Source of the DNA: Bemisia tabaci
Taxonomy: Eukaryota > Arthropoda > Insecta > Hemiptera > Aleyrodidae
DNA length: 64,000 nt
Assembly: GCF_918797505.1 (NCBI RefSeq)
Contig: NC_092801.1
Coordinates: 5,828,001 to 5,892,000 of the forward strand
Direction: 5' to 3'
The notes under the pieces were generated by a model. The model was not told the DNA's origin, did not search any database, and was given only the letters and a program-made list of their open reading frames with translations. Position numbers and translations under genes: made by a program. This document shows, in pieces, positions 10,616-20,589 of this stretch; position 1 is the stretch's first letter; every line of letters starts with the position of its first letter.

Positions 10616-11548
10616 CTAGGCTGGGGGGGCACCCAAGTGGGCTGGGGGGGGCGGCGCAAACAGCTGGGCCCTTGCTGCTTTCAGTTGAGTGATGTCTTCC
10701 GCCAGGGCCGCTCGCTCGCGGAGCAGCTCGTCCTTTAAGGCGCTCTGCTCCGTCCGCCAGCGGCGGAACTGGAGGACCTCATGGTCCCGCTGCTTGCGCA
10801 ACCTCTCCAGCTCCACCTGGGCCGCCTCAAGAGCGGTCATGGCTTCGCGACAGGTGGCAATCAGCTCTTCGCGTCTCTTCATTTCCTGAGCTTTTTCGAC
10901 TGTGGCTCTCTCCGCCAGCCGTTGGAAGACCTCCGCGGTAGCGTGCCCGTCCTGTGGAGGGAGCGTTTTCGGTTTCTCGAAGAATCCATGAAGTAATGAG
11001 TGGTGCCGCCCTCCACAAGACTGGCACACCCGCGGAGACTTGCAAGCCGGCAGGCGGTGAGACCCGAAACAGTTTACACACCTCCCTGCCGCAATCACCC
11101 TCTCGTAGCGGCCCTCGGGGGTGCAGGAAGATAGCTCCGGGCACCGGTGTGAAATGTGCGACCTGTCGCCACAAAAATTGCAGGCGGTTGCGGCCGGTGG
11201 CTGGCCTGGGCGATAGGTAGCGGTTGAAGCGGTTGGATGGTTGAAGCGGGGGGCGGGTTGATAAGCGGGAGAAACAGGTAGGAAAGGAGCGGCGGAAGAT
11301 GTAGCGGGGTGGTTAGCGAGTCCAGAAGCGGCGGGAGAGCTCTCTTGCGGCACCGGGGCTGTGTCCTCCGCGAACGTCTGGAGGTGATAGTTCTTGATGA
11401 GGCGGGGGAGGCAATTGCCTGGTCCGGTATGCCAGTGCCAGCCCTCCGGAGCGGGTTCTAGCGGGAACCGGCGCTCGAGCGAGTCGGTCGCCGGTGCGTA
11501 CAGCGAGATTACCGTTTCGGCGCTGGAAGAGGAGCCTGAATCCGACAT
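10616..11548 (-). CDS. Extra BEL/Pao ORF: Gag-type zinc knuckles plus coiled coil
   Basis: 310 codons, in the position where some retrotransposons carry env, downstream of integrase. The N-terminal ~120 residues are Pro/Ser/Thr-rich after a short W-H-W-H-containing segment (37-58). Three zinc-knuckle-like motifs follow: C123-x2-C-x4-H-x4-C136, C157-x2-C-x3-H-x4-C169 and C175-x2-C-x3-H-x4-H187. Residues ~205-295 form a charged heptad-like coiled coil rich in E, R and A; the tail is P/A-rich. The same three spacings, in the same order, occur in the Gag part of the main ORF (380-444), so this ORF is probably a copied or captured Gag nucleocapsid segment. There is no signal peptide or transmembrane segment, so it is not an envelope protein. 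A nucleic-acid-binding accessory role is an inference. Confidence 0.85.
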   Translation of the reverse strand: MSDSGSSSSAETVISLYAPATDSLERRFPLEPAPEGWHWHTGPGNCLPRLIKNYHLQTFAEDTAPVPQESSPAASGLANHPATSSAAPFLPVSPAYQPAPRFNHPTASTATYRPGQPPAATACNFCGDRSHISHRCPELSSCTPEGRYERVIAAGRCVNCFGSHRLPACKSPRVCQSCGGRHHSLLHGFFEKPKTLPPQDGHATAEVFQRLAERATVEKAQEMKRREELIATCREAMTALEAAQVELERLRKQRDHEVLQFRRWRTEQSALKDELLRERAALAEDITQLKAARAQLFAPPPPAHLGAPPA

Positions 11549-11785
11549 TTCTGAAAGCGTACGTCGTGTTTGTTTAGCGTCGAGCTAATCATGTAAAAAA
11601 ATAAATTTTGGGAGTGCGTGTCTGTCTAGTATTACGTTTGAATTCTTTCGTGCGAGCGTCTTTTTTTTTTTTTAGAATAAAGTAGAAAATATGAAATAAA
11701 ATGAAGTATATTATAATAGCGGTTGGGCGGGATTTTCGTTGCGCGCGGAAACTGGAAGCTCGAAGAAAGAAAATAAACAAAAAAA

Positions 11786-13069
11786 TTATTCCTCAAGCGG
11801 TAGCGGATATAATTTATGTACAGGACGCATATATTCACTTGTGGCTGTGCGTACGGTTGCAACCCTCACGCGGCCGTCTGCACCGGGGTGAACTTTGGCG
11901 ATACGCCCTAATTTCCAAGAAAGCGGGGGTTGGTTTGGTTCTTGAATGAGGACTAGTGTGTCTACTTTTAAATTTGGAGAGTCTTTGGTCCATTTTCCGC
12001 GGGGGAGTAGCGAGTGAATATATTCATTTTGCCAACGTCTCCAAATTTGTTGGAACATTCCTTCAACTAAATGCCAACGCCGTAAACGCGGAATATCTGC
12101 GTCATCAAAAGAGTATACCGGAAGCGAGTTGAGCGGTCTTCCTATTAAAAAATGGCCTGGTGTGAGGGGTTGCAAATCATTTGGGTCAGCGGAGAGGGCG
12201 GTTAGCGGTCGCGAATTTAACATGGCTTCGATTCTACAACAAAGGGTATTCAGTTCCTCTAAGTATAGAACCTTGTCTCCGATGGTGCGGCGGAGATGAG
12301 TTTTAAAAGATTTCACGCAGCTTTCCCATATGCCGTTCATGTGTGGTGCATGAGGGCATCCAAACATGAAGTTAATTTTGTTTTTTTGAATAAATTCGCG
12401 GAATTCTTTATTTGTTTCATCATTTTGCAGGCTCTTATAGAAGTTAGCGGCGCCCACGAAATTAGATCCTAAATCCGTAAAAAACTTTTCCGGGCTTCCC
12501 CGGCGGGAAGCAAAGCGGTGTAGAGCGGCTACGAAATCCGGTGTAGACAAATCGTGAACAACCTCTAAGTGCACTGCTTTTGTGCTCATGCACACAAATA
12601 CGCACACGTAGACTGAGACTACTCGTGCGGATCGCAGTTGATGAATCTTTACTTTAATGGGACCAAGCAAGTCAGCTCCCGTGTGCAAGAAAACTGGGGT
12701 AGGTTGCACGCGGTACTTAGGTAGCGGTGCCATCATAGGAATTTTATTAGTGGGCCTTGCTCTAAAGCAGGCAACACAACGGTGTACAACGGATCTAACC
12801 AAATTTCGCGCGGATAAAATCCAAAAACTGCGAGCAAGAGTAGCTTGAAGTAAGCGCGGTCCAGCGTGTAGGGAATCTTTATGATATTTTTCAGCTAAGA
12901 GTCGCACTAATGGGTGCTTAGCGGTGAGAAGATAAGGGTGGCGGGAATCAAGAGCCAAATCTGAGTTATCAAGCCGTCCTCCAACGCGGAGGAGCTTGTT
13001 ATTATCTATGTATGGAGTCAATTTTTGAATGCATGGTTTGCACTGCTGTTTTTTTATTAATTTTTGCAA
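11786..13069 (-). CDS. BEL/Pao integrase portion of Pol (shifted frame)
   Basis: A 427-codon frame that continues the polyprotein but is offset by one base from gag-pol, overlapping it by 68 nt. It shows the integrase zinc finger (H63, H68, C98, C101), a catalytic core with D133 (TGADLLGP), D199 (FTDLGSNF) and E249 (GIWES), and a C-terminal DUF5641-like domain (PGHFLIGRP, then a W-rich segment near 330-350). The usual GxNF environment of the second Asp is TDLGSNF rather than the common SDNGTNF. The ATG at 13069 is probably not a real start; the frame change occurs within an A7 run near 13055. It is either a mutation, an assembly error or +1 recoding. The catalytic integrase residues are all present. 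Confidence 0.92.
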   Translation of the reverse strand: MQKLIKKQQCKPCIQKLTPYIDNNKLLRVGGRLDNSDLALDSRHPYLLTAKHPLVRLLAEKYHKDSLHAGPRLLQATLARSFWILSARNLVRSVVHRCVACFRARPTNKIPMMAPLPKYRVQPTPVFLHTGADLLGPIKVKIHQLRSARVVSVYVCVFVCMSTKAVHLEVVHDLSTPDFVAALHRFASRRGSPEKFFTDLGSNFVGAANFYKSLQNDETNKEFREFIQKNKINFMFGCPHAPHMNGIWESCVKSFKTHLRRTIGDKVLYLEELNTLCCRIEAMLNSRPLTALSADPNDLQPLTPGHFLIGRPLNSLPVYSFDDADIPRLRRWHLVEGMFQQIWRRWQNEYIHSLLPRGKWTKDSPNLKVDTLVLIQEPNQPPLSWKLGRIAKVHPGADGRVRVATVRTATSEYMRPVHKLYPLPLEE

Positions 13070-16000
13070 TTTCGTCTGAAAATGACTCTGTCTGAATACG
13101 GCGAATTAACCATAATTCTGCCCTTATCAACTCTGCTGAGCTTAATGGCGGGAATTTTAACCCCTTTTTCACGTGCTTCGGTGCGGGGGAGCGGGGCCGT
13201 TTCGATTTGAGACTTGCTAAGACACGCGTTCGATTAATGAATCGCGCTATCCAAGCGAGAATTTTCACACCTTTATCCCATGACGAGAATTTTGGTAGCG
13301 AAAATTGCGGAGTTGAAGCGGTAAGGGCGGAAATAGGTGTTTTTATGTCTGGGAGACTCTCTATAGGTACCTCTACTAGTGATACCGGCCAATTTGTCGG
13401 ATCCTCAGATAGCCATTGGGGGCCTTTCCACCAAAGTTTACAATTGAGCAGTTCGTCAGGGGTTAAACCTCTGGACGCTGGGTCGGCACAATTGTCCTCT
13501 GAGCGAACGTGTCTCCAAACAACATCGGAACGGAGCGATTGTATTATGGTAACACGATTGGCAACGAAAGTTTGCAAGCGATATGTTGGAAGGCGGATCC
13601 AGGATAATACAGTAGTTGAGTCTGACCAGCAAAAAACCTTTTCTATCTTATAATAAGTTTCTAACTGCGGTAAATATGCGTTGAGTAACTCGGCTAATAA
13701 AGTCGCGGCGCAAAGCTCCAATCGAGGTAACTTGACCTTTTTGAGGGGTGCAACTCGAGTTTTAGCGATAATAATCGATACATGCGCGGTTTCATTTTCA
13801 AGAGCGGAGCGGAGGTACAGTGCAGCTGAGTAACCAATTTCTGAGCTATCACAGAATCCATGAATTTGAAAGTGAGAAGAGCCTTTGCGGTGTAATAAGC
13901 GCGGAATTATAAGTTCTTTAAGCGCGGGCATCGACCTTTGGAATCTCGACCACTTTTCTACAATTTCAGATGGCAGAGTTTCATCCCAATCGTAATGTGA
14001 GCGCCATAATTCCTGCATGAATGCCTTGCATTTTAAGACTACGGGGGCTATAAGGCCCAAAGGGTCGAATAGCGTAGCGATAGCGGATAAAATGCCGCGT
14101 TTGGTTTTTGCAGGCGCAGAAAATTCGGTATTGAAGGTGAAAGCGTCTTTTACTGCCAACCAGAGCATTCCTAAAATTGAGAAGCGGGGGTTATTTGGGT
14201 CGTCCAAACATGGGATTTCTAACTCGCTTGCGTGAAAACCTTCTAAAATACTAGGGTGGCTTGAAGTCCACTTCCGAGGGTGGAAATCGCCGAGCGCGAG
14301 AAGCGCTATGAGAGCGAGTATAATTTTACGAGCGTCTTCTTCTGTTTCGGCTCCTCCTAAAATGTCATCAACAAATGTGCTGTTCAATAATATTTTAGCA
14401 GCTTCAGGGTACTTTTCACCGTGATCTTGCGCGTGTTTTCGTAAGGTTCTGATAGCGAGGAAGGGCGATGGGGCGAGACCGAAGGTGACGGTATTCAATA
14501 GATACACTAAAAGCGGGTCATTTACAGATTCACGCCAAAGAATGGACTGAAAAAATCTATCATCTTCGTGGAGATCAATTTGTAAAAACATTTGACGAAT
14601 GTCAGCGGAGAACACCACAGGGTGGCATCGGTAATAAATTAATATGTCACGTATATCATTTTGAAGTTTTGGCCCGGGCAATAAAATGGAATTGAGACTC
14701 ACACCATTACTCGTAGGGGCAGACGCATCCATTACTACACGAAGCGGCGAGGTACTAGAATTTTTCAAAACCCCAGTATGTGGCAAGTAAAAATGTTGCT
14801 GATAACTAGGGGGCGGTTTTGTGACAGACATAAAATTACTTTCTTTGTAATTTTTCATGAAATCCTTGTAAAGCGAATGAAATTTTTCATCCTTTGCGAA
14901 CCTTCTTTCTAGCGACGCGAAGCGGTTTTCGGCCTGAAAACGCGATTGTCCCAAGGGGGGATGATTTTTCCTAAACGGCAGTCTAACTTTATATCTACCG
15001 TTTTCCTGTTGCACAGTGGTTTGCACATATAAATTTTCCGCCTCCTCTTCATCAGGAGTTAAAGCAGGTTTAGACGTTGTCACTTGTTCAATGGACCAAA
15101 AATCTTCGATTTTTTGCGAAATCCTATCGAGCGTATGAGTAAGAAGAGCGAGTGATGAACGTTTAAGTGCAGTTTCTCTATTGGGCTCAGAACTGGGCAC
15201 AGGACCCATGACAGTTAAGCCTAGCGTGGTCCCTAAACCGATAGGACCGTCTTGAGTCGGCGCGACCCTAAGACCAGTAAGCAAAAATGGAAAAATGTCT
15301 GCTCCTAGTAAACAATCGCAATAATCGCTTTCTGTAAACAGCGGGTCTGCTAAATCATAAGAAGTGAAGATTTCGCGGATTTCGTGCGGAATAGAAACAG
15401 GAGGAATTTTTCCTGTTAAGCGGTTTACTACTATAAGGCGCGCATTTGCAAAAGCGAGATTTTCTTTTGAATTTAGAATGTCAACGGTAACTACTCCATC
15501 AACAGACACGGGTGCTTCGGCGATTCCAGTAACATCTGGGGCGCCGTGATTGGGCTTTAAATGAAGAAGTTGAGCCACCCTACGCGTCAGAAATGAGCTC
15601 ATAGCGCCTGAGTCAAAAATCAACCTAACCGGGATTTTGTAACCCTCTGCGCTGCGCAAAATAACACGCGCTGTGGGAAGAATACTATAGGCGGGAGCAG
15701 GTGTGGAATTCGACACGAGGGCCGTAGACAAAACGGCACCGTCTGATAGCGGGTTTATTTGAGTAGCTTCCTGAGTGACGTCATCAGCGAGGTGCGCGAA
15801 TGGAACCGCGTTATCATGAGAGATCGGGCTGTGCGCTGTATGAGCTTCTGGATGCGGAGGTGGAACAAGCGGGGGGCGGGAGGTCGCCGCGTTGACGAGC
15901 GTCGCGGGCGCGAGCTTGTTTTCCTCAAAATGTAACGAAGAATGGTGGCGACCATTGCATACCGAACAATTTCTAGGCGAACGGCAGGCAGACACAAAAT

Positions 16001-17261
16001 GCGGTGATAAGCAGTTGTAGCAGAGACCTTTCTTCTGTACGCCTTCAGCGCGATCGTGGGCATCAAGCTGTAGATAAGTATCGCATCCGTAGATCACGTG
16101 ATCATTCGCGTTACACCATTTACACTTGTTATTGGAGTATTTGGTCGGCGAAGACGACGAACTTGCAGGAGCGTCGGCGTGTGACGGTCCAAAGTTCGGC
16201 CCGGTGTCCGCGGCTGAGACTCGCCGCGTGGGCTGATACCCGCGACGTTGCGCTATCTGCTCATAAGAACTCCGATTTTTAGATGCAGTATGCGACAAAA
16301 AATTGCGACTCGAGTAAGATGAGCGTTTTACATTCGCGGTTGAGGGTAAGTCTGAATCACCAACAAGCGTGCATTCAGCCTTAATAAAACTAATGATTTC
16401 AGAAAGCGTTGGGTACGTTGTAGGGTGATCGCGCGCGTCATCTAGGCGTCTCCGATAAAAATTGTTAAATTTTAGTAGAATTACTGCAACTAAAAAATTT
16501 CCGTAAGACTCGGTTTTATGCTTAAGCGCGGTGAGGCCATGAATATGTTCACGTAATTTAGCGAGTAACTGAGACATCTGGGTGTCGTTGCTTACCATAG
16601 GTAGTTCTAACAAACCATGATAATGCCTTAAAATGCAATGCTTTTCACGCTGATAGCGATCTTTTAACATATCATAAGCAACCTTATAATTTTCATCGGT
16701 GATGTCCATGGTTCCGATCATGGAAAGCGGCTCCCCTGTTAAGAAGGACAAAAGCCGTTGAAATTTTACAACATTTGAACTAGTAGAATTATGAACCGCA
16801 GCGTTATACAAATTGTAAAATGTTGGCCATTTATCTACCGTACCGTCAAAAGTCGGAACTTTCAGCGGACCTAAACGTACGTGCTCTAATGTGGTAGCGA
16901 CGGATTGAGCGGGAGGCGGGGCGGCAGGAGCTCCGCCAGGTTCTGAGACAGGAGCTTTCATGTAACGCAAAAAATTGCTTAAAGCGCAATCAACCAAATC
17001 GTCAAACTTGTCCTGCATTTTGACCGTCGGGATTTGATTATCCTCACTTAAACGCGTATTCAATTCTAGAATTTCGTCTTGGCATGCATCAAAATCTTCT
17101 TGTAATTTTTTGACGCGTTCGCGAGTGTCAGCGTACATGTGACAATTAGCGAGTGTTACATCCGCTGAAGCAGTCTGGATTTTTTCGACGCAATTGTAAA
17201 TTCGCGCGCGTTTTTGTTCAAGGAACTCCTTTTGACGCGTGAGTTCGTCGGCGTCTGCCAT
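13002..17261 (-). CDS. BEL/Pao Gag-Pol polyprotein (Gag, protease, RT, RNase H)
   Basis: 1,419 codons. The N-terminus is a coiled coil (1-75). A DUF1759-type capsid region follows with FDGTVDKWPTFYNLYNAAV near 138. Zinc knuckles span C380-H444. The protease has the catalytic triplet D550-S-G. RT carries ADIRQMF (D887) and the FVDD box at 963-966. RNase H acidic residues are at D1138, E1182, D1214 and D1260 (DNCADPASRG). Together these make the virus-like particle core, process the polyprotein and copy the RNA; integration depends on the next frame. The start ATG follows the leader and lies ~1 kb inside the 5' LTR. Length and domain order match intact BEL/Pao elements up to the frame change. 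There is no stop codon inside 4.2 kb, which supports a recent or still-active lineage. Confidence 0.97.
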   Translation of the reverse strand: MADADELTRQKEFLEQKRARIYNCVEKIQTASADVTLANCHMYADTRERVKKLQEDFDACQDEILELNTRLSEDNQIPTVKMQDKFDDLVDCALSNFLRYMKAPVSEPGGAPAAPPPAQSVATTLEHVRLGPLKVPTFDGTVDKWPTFYNLYNAAVHNSTSSNVVKFQRLLSFLTGEPLSMIGTMDITDENYKVAYDMLKDRYQREKHCILRHYHGLLELPMVSNDTQMSQLLAKLREHIHGLTALKHKTESYGNFLVAVILLKFNNFYRRRLDDARDHPTTYPTLSEIISFIKAECTLVGDSDLPSTANVKRSSYSSRNFLSHTASKNRSSYEQIAQRRGYQPTRRVSAADTGPNFGPSHADAPASSSSSPTKYSNNKCKWCNANDHVIYGCDTYLQLDAHDRAEGVQKKGLCYNCLSPHFVSACRSPRNCSVCNGRHHSSLHFEENKLAPATLVNAATSRPPLVPPPHPEAHTAHSPISHDNAVPFAHLADDVTQEATQINPLSDGAVLSTALVSNSTPAPAYSILPTARVILRSAEGYKIPVRLIFDSGAMSSFLTRRVAQLLHLKPNHGAPDVTGIAEAPVSVDGVVTVDILNSKENLAFANARLIVVNRLTGKIPPVSIPHEIREIFTSYDLADPLFTESDYCDCLLGADIFPFLLTGLRVAPTQDGPIGLGTTLGLTVMGPVPSSEPNRETALKRSSLALLTHTLDRISQKIEDFWSIEQVTTSKPALTPDEEEAENLYVQTTVQQENGRYKVRLPFRKNHPPLGQSRFQAENRFASLERRFAKDEKFHSLYKDFMKNYKESNFMSVTKPPPSYQQHFYLPHTGVLKNSSTSPLRVVMDASAPTSNGVSLNSILLPGPKLQNDIRDILIYYRCHPVVFSADIRQMFLQIDLHEDDRFFQSILWRESVNDPLLVYLLNTVTFGLAPSPFLAIRTLRKHAQDHGEKYPEAAKILLNSTFVDDILGGAETEEDARKIILALIALLALGDFHPRKWTSSHPSILEGFHASELEIPCLDDPNNPRFSILGMLWLAVKDAFTFNTEFSAPAKTKRGILSAIATLFDPLGLIAPVVLKCKAFMQELWRSHYDWDETLPSEIVEKWSRFQRSMPALKELIIPRLLHRKGSSHFQIHGFCDSSEIGYSAALYLRSALENETAHVSIIIAKTRVAPLKKVKLPRLELCAATLLAELLNAYLPQLETYYKIEKVFCWSDSTTVLSWIRLPTYRLQTFVANRVTIIQSLRSDVVWRHVRSEDNCADPASRGLTPDELLNCKLWWKGPQWLSEDPTNWPVSLVEVPIESLPDIKTPISALTASTPQFSLPKFSSWDKGVKILAWIARFINRTRVLASLKSKRPRSPAPKHVKKGLKFPPLSSAELIRAELWLIRRIQTESFSDEIAKINKKTAVQTMHSKIDSIHR

Positions 17262-18331
17262 TTTGAATTTTCTTGATTAACTAAACGCGGTGACTTAATT
17301 GGATAGAAAAAAGAGCGAAAAACTAAATGCGGTGACTTAAGCGGATAGAAAAAAGAGCGAATTCAAGCTCGTGCCAATAGTATAAAAAAAAACATGCAAA
17401 AAGAGAAGCGCTACGCACAAAAAAACTCAAAAGCACTAGACACTGTAACACTACGAAAATATGTCAGCAAGAAGCAATCAACTAAGCCAAAATCTACTTT
17501 GAAGCATTCTACTAAAAGCATTGAGAACAAAGTCAGAAGTTGTGGTTTTGCATGAATTGCAATTTTACATCGTGAGAAAAAATAGAGAAAAGCGGAAAAA
17601 TATTGTCTCAGATATGTAATCTTAATTCGAAGCGAGATTGTTAGCACTGTAACTAATTCTAAGCAATGCACTAACTTTTTACTACAGTCTTACACTGATG
17701 CAAAATTTACTAGCAGATAAATGAGCAGAAAAAAAAGGCAAGAAAAAATATTTAGCTTTGATACTTATCAAAAAATAGCGAAAAGATACGCGAGTGGTTG
17801 GCACCAGGAATCGGCGCTAAGTCGAGAGAACTTGGAAAAACTGTTGCATGGTCGTGAACATAAGGTTCTTAGTACTTATAGATAATTTACTATGGAAGCG
17901 TTGAGTTTCACAAGATGAAGGTTTATTCGGCGAGGGGCTTAGAGTGCAAGAGGCGTGCTATCTCTGGTCATGTAGAATCCAAAAAAAGCAAAAGAGAACA
18001 AAAAGGCAGATATAGCACTGAAAAGAGAAGAGACAAGAAGTGAAGCATATTTCTAAATAGTTTGAGCAGGTGCAGTATAGAAGTACTCTGAGAGTAAGTG
18101 TGCGGTAGGCTCGGTGGGTCTGTCACCCCCGGCCATGGCTTTTGCGAGGGATTCACGAGAAAAAAGAAAGAGCGGAGGCCGAAAAGAACGAGCTACTTTT
18201 TCGTTAATTTGTTAAGCAAGAAGAGCAATAATAAAATTCAGCGGCGAGGGTAAGCATTGTATCACTGTGGACTGTAAAAAAAAGCGTAAGCCAAAGAGCT
18301 TGATTAATTAACTCCGGCCCGAAGGACCATT
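17262..18331 (-). other. 5' leader of the retrotransposon
   Basis: About 1.07 kb between the 5' LTR and the gag start, AT-rich with repeated AAAAAGAGCGA-like motifs near 17300-17360. It would hold packaging and dimerisation signals, none of which I can pinpoint. Confidence 0.6.
18313..18329 (-). other. Primer-binding site, tRNA-Tyr-like
   Basis: Two bases inside the 5' LTR the minus strand reads TGGTCCTTCGGGCCGGA, complementary to a tRNA 3' end TCCGGCCCGAAGGACCA. This differs at one position from the insect tRNA-Tyr 3' end as I recall it (TCCGGCTCGAAGGA plus CCA). Confidence 0.75.
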
Positions 18332-19178
18332 TGTTGCGGTCTCCAATAGCTAGGGGAGCAAATAGAATAGAGAGAGAAATAGGACAGAGGAAAGAAGAGT
18401 AGGGCGAAGCGATCTGGCAACCTCGGAACGACGAGTTCCGAGCCTATCATAGATAGCGCATGGATGGAACCCGTCGAACTCAAAGCGACCAGTCCATAAA
18501 GCGAGAAAATGGGGATAAATCTACATGACAGAGAGAAAATGCACTATAAAAATATGAAAAATATGCACTCTAAGCACTCACCGAAGTCCTCAGTCTGGTA
18601 CAGCCATGCGGCGTTGAAGCGGCATGCTCTCGACGTCACGGGCGAAACCTGGCGCCATCTCACTCGCGTAAGCTAGAAATCTAGCCTAGCATGGTAACAG
18701 CTTTCAAGCGGGGGCGTAAAGGATCAAAAGTGCGGACATATCAGGAAAAAGGAGCTGTAGCTAAGGGCAAGGGTGCGGTTGGGCGACACAAGCACACTCT
18801 CATTCATACCATCATAACTAAAGCAGGAAAATAGTCGTCTACTACTAAATAAGCGAGCTTGTTTTACCAAGAGTGATGAGAAGCGGTAGAGCGAAGGCAA
18901 ATGTCAGCAAAAGCGGCGATACCAAAGGTAGCAGCTGGGCAGCAGTAGAGCAGCAGGGCAGTAGCAGGAGAAATCACAGAAGCGCGGCGACGTTCTCGGC
19001 GTAAGTGAGGCGACGCGAGCTGAAGTCTGAAATGGCTCACTGGGAAAGTAGGGGAAAATCTCCAATCAGCTCTGATTGGCCGATCAGCCGCCTCGGGGCT
19101 CTCTCCTCCTGCCGTCCTCCAAGCCCGACTTGTAGCGACAAATATAGCGAAAAAATACGATGAAAATCGGCGCCAACA
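18332..19178 (-). repeat. Right LTR (5' LTR of the element), intact
   Basis: 847 bp with TG...CA ends. A TATA-like segment (TTTTTATAGTGC on the minus strand) lies at about 18540-18551. It preserves the uninterrupted target of the Helitron found in the other LTR. Confidence 0.95.
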
Positions 19179-19187
19179 GTAGGTCAA

Positions 19188-19309
19188 TTGGACTGCGCAA
19201 ATTCTAGCCCGGTTCTAGAACAACGCATGTGCCATCAGTCCCCCTATGCACACAAGTGTTTTTCCATAGAGGTCAAATTTTCTGGTTTCAAACTGCAATT
19301 TGCAGTCAA
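19188..19309. mobile_element. Palindromic MITE, TTGGACTGC family (copy 1)
   Basis: Starts TTGGACTGCG and ends TTTGCAGTC, with internal segments shared with 54472-54612 and 54665-54805 (GCATGTGCCATCAGT, CCCTATGCACA). It begins 5 bases beyond the right target duplication of the retrotransposon. Confidence 0.7.
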
Positions 19310-19645
19310 GCTAAAAGGTTCTGTTGAACACGTTCCGGTTTAAAAAATATAAATTTAAGTGACCGATTGGTACAAAAGAAAAAAATTAAACTAAATTTAA
19401 TTAAATTTTTGGGAAATTGCTGATGAAATAGGAAGAAAAACAAGGCTAAGGTTCGCTGATCAACCGCCTAGCTCTTCCCGAGCTGTTTGAGTTTATACTT
19501 TAAGAGCGCGTTACTCATTTAGAATCTCAATAAAAAAGTAAGATAATAAAGAATAAACATACATTTATCAAATTAGGGCGTATGCCTGAAAATCATTTTC
19601 CGTGAAGAAAATGTTTTAAGGTGGATTTTTTGTTGTGAAGTGAAA

Positions 19646-20203
19646 TTATGGAAAGAAAGAGGAAATCTGGCGCAAAAATGGACTGAAAATGGTGGTGAGA
19701 GCTGGAGAGTGTAAGGAAGTGGAGAACATGCTATTTTTCTTTCGTTTACGTGATTTAGAGAAAGTTTGACGGGGAACGAAGTTTCTTCTCTGCCGAGTAA
19801 AGGTTCTTGGTTGTTCTTTTTTCAAAAATTGTGTAAATTTTTTAAATTTACATTTACGAAGTACTTGATAGTACTGGGATTTTCCAGGTTGTAAAAATTT
19901 TTGGCACACTTTCAGACGGTCTCTAAGTGAATTCACCGGTAACATAGAGGAAGAGAGGAAGCAGTCACATGTGTTGAAGGCACAAATGCGAACTGCATTC
20001 GCCGTTGCTTCGAAATATTGGTGTAATGGGTTTTTTAGATGTGTTAGCCATTCTTTAATCGTCATTACTGCGCAAGCAAGGGCACAGCAGATTACAAGAA
20101 TTGGAGGTAAATTTTTATATTGAGGCAATTTATTAAATTTGTCGGCAAATTTTTCATCAGAAGGAGAACTCATCAGTACGTTGGGTGGTTTAGTACGTTC
20201 CAT
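19646..20203 (-). CDS. Hypothetical protein, 185 aa, unknown family
   Basis: An open frame of 186 codons, long for DNA this AT-rich. I do not recognise it. Near residues 33-49 is a hydrophobic run (PPILVICCALACAVMTI) that could span a membrane. Four cysteines lie at 74-100 (RICAFNTCDCF and KVCQ). The C-terminal third is very basic and ends in a serine-rich tail. About 0.9 kb further right on the same strand (around 20930-21290) is a degenerate relative sharing the VPRxTFSK...KKKS segment, which argues that the frame was once translated and is repetitive. It may belong to an uncharacterised transposable element. No promoter or splice sites are evident. Confidence 0.4.
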   Translation of the reverse strand: MERTKPPNVLMSSPSDEKFADKFNKLPQYKNLPPILVICCALACAVMTIKEWLTHLKNPLHQYFEATANAVRICAFNTCDCFLSSSMLPVNSLRDRLKVCQKFLQPGKSQYYQVLRKCKFKKFTQFLKKEQPRTFTRQRRNFVPRQTFSKSRKRKKNSMFSTSLHSPALTTIFSPFLRQISSFFP

Positions 20204-20589
20204 CCCTGTAGGCGAATTCGTTGATTTTCGTTGAACTAATTCCCCTATGCAATCCGCAGTACATGCTCCTCGTTTTAACTCAGTTATGCTGCTCAGTAAA
20301 TTACGAGGTGTTAACAGGCGATGTTTAACTGTTGATGTTTACATCAATGATAAGACCGCTATGCCGAGATTTTCCCGAGCGAGAGTGGTGCGTTTACTAG
20401 GTAAGATTGACATATTTTCAAAACTGAAACTTTTCAAAAATGGCTAGTAATTATGCTTTGAAAAAGCAACTTTGTTCTTTTGGATAATTCTCGTCAACAA
20501 CTTCAAAAATTTTTTGTTAAAGTAACGCAACGTATGGATTCCGCGGCCCAAATTTTCCGTTTAAAAAATACATTTTTTATATTAGCAAG

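Larger units (their letters stand above)
8465..19178 (-). mobile_element. BEL/Pao LTR retrotransposon, nearly intact, containing a nested Helitron
   Basis: The element is 10,714 bp including an 871-bp Helitron, so 9,843 bp alone. It is flanked by the 5-bp duplication GTAGG (8460-8464 and 19179-19183), as expected for BEL/Pao. Both LTRs start TGTTG and end CAACA. In transcription order: 5' LTR (18332-19178), primer-binding site, ~1-kb leader, gag-pol (13002-17261), integrase part in a shifted frame (11786-13069), extra zinc-knuckle ORF (10616-11548), 3' LTR (8465-10182). The single-polyprotein layout with DUF1759-like Gag, retroviral-type protease, RT with FVDD, RNase H and an integrase with HHCC zinc finger identifies the clade. 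I saw one substitution between the LTRs, so insertion was recent. Confidence 0.97.

Noticed and set aside
11786..13069. Integrase as an independent gene with its own ATG
   Set aside because: The residues before the zinc finger continue the polyprotein; the ATG is incidental to the frame change.
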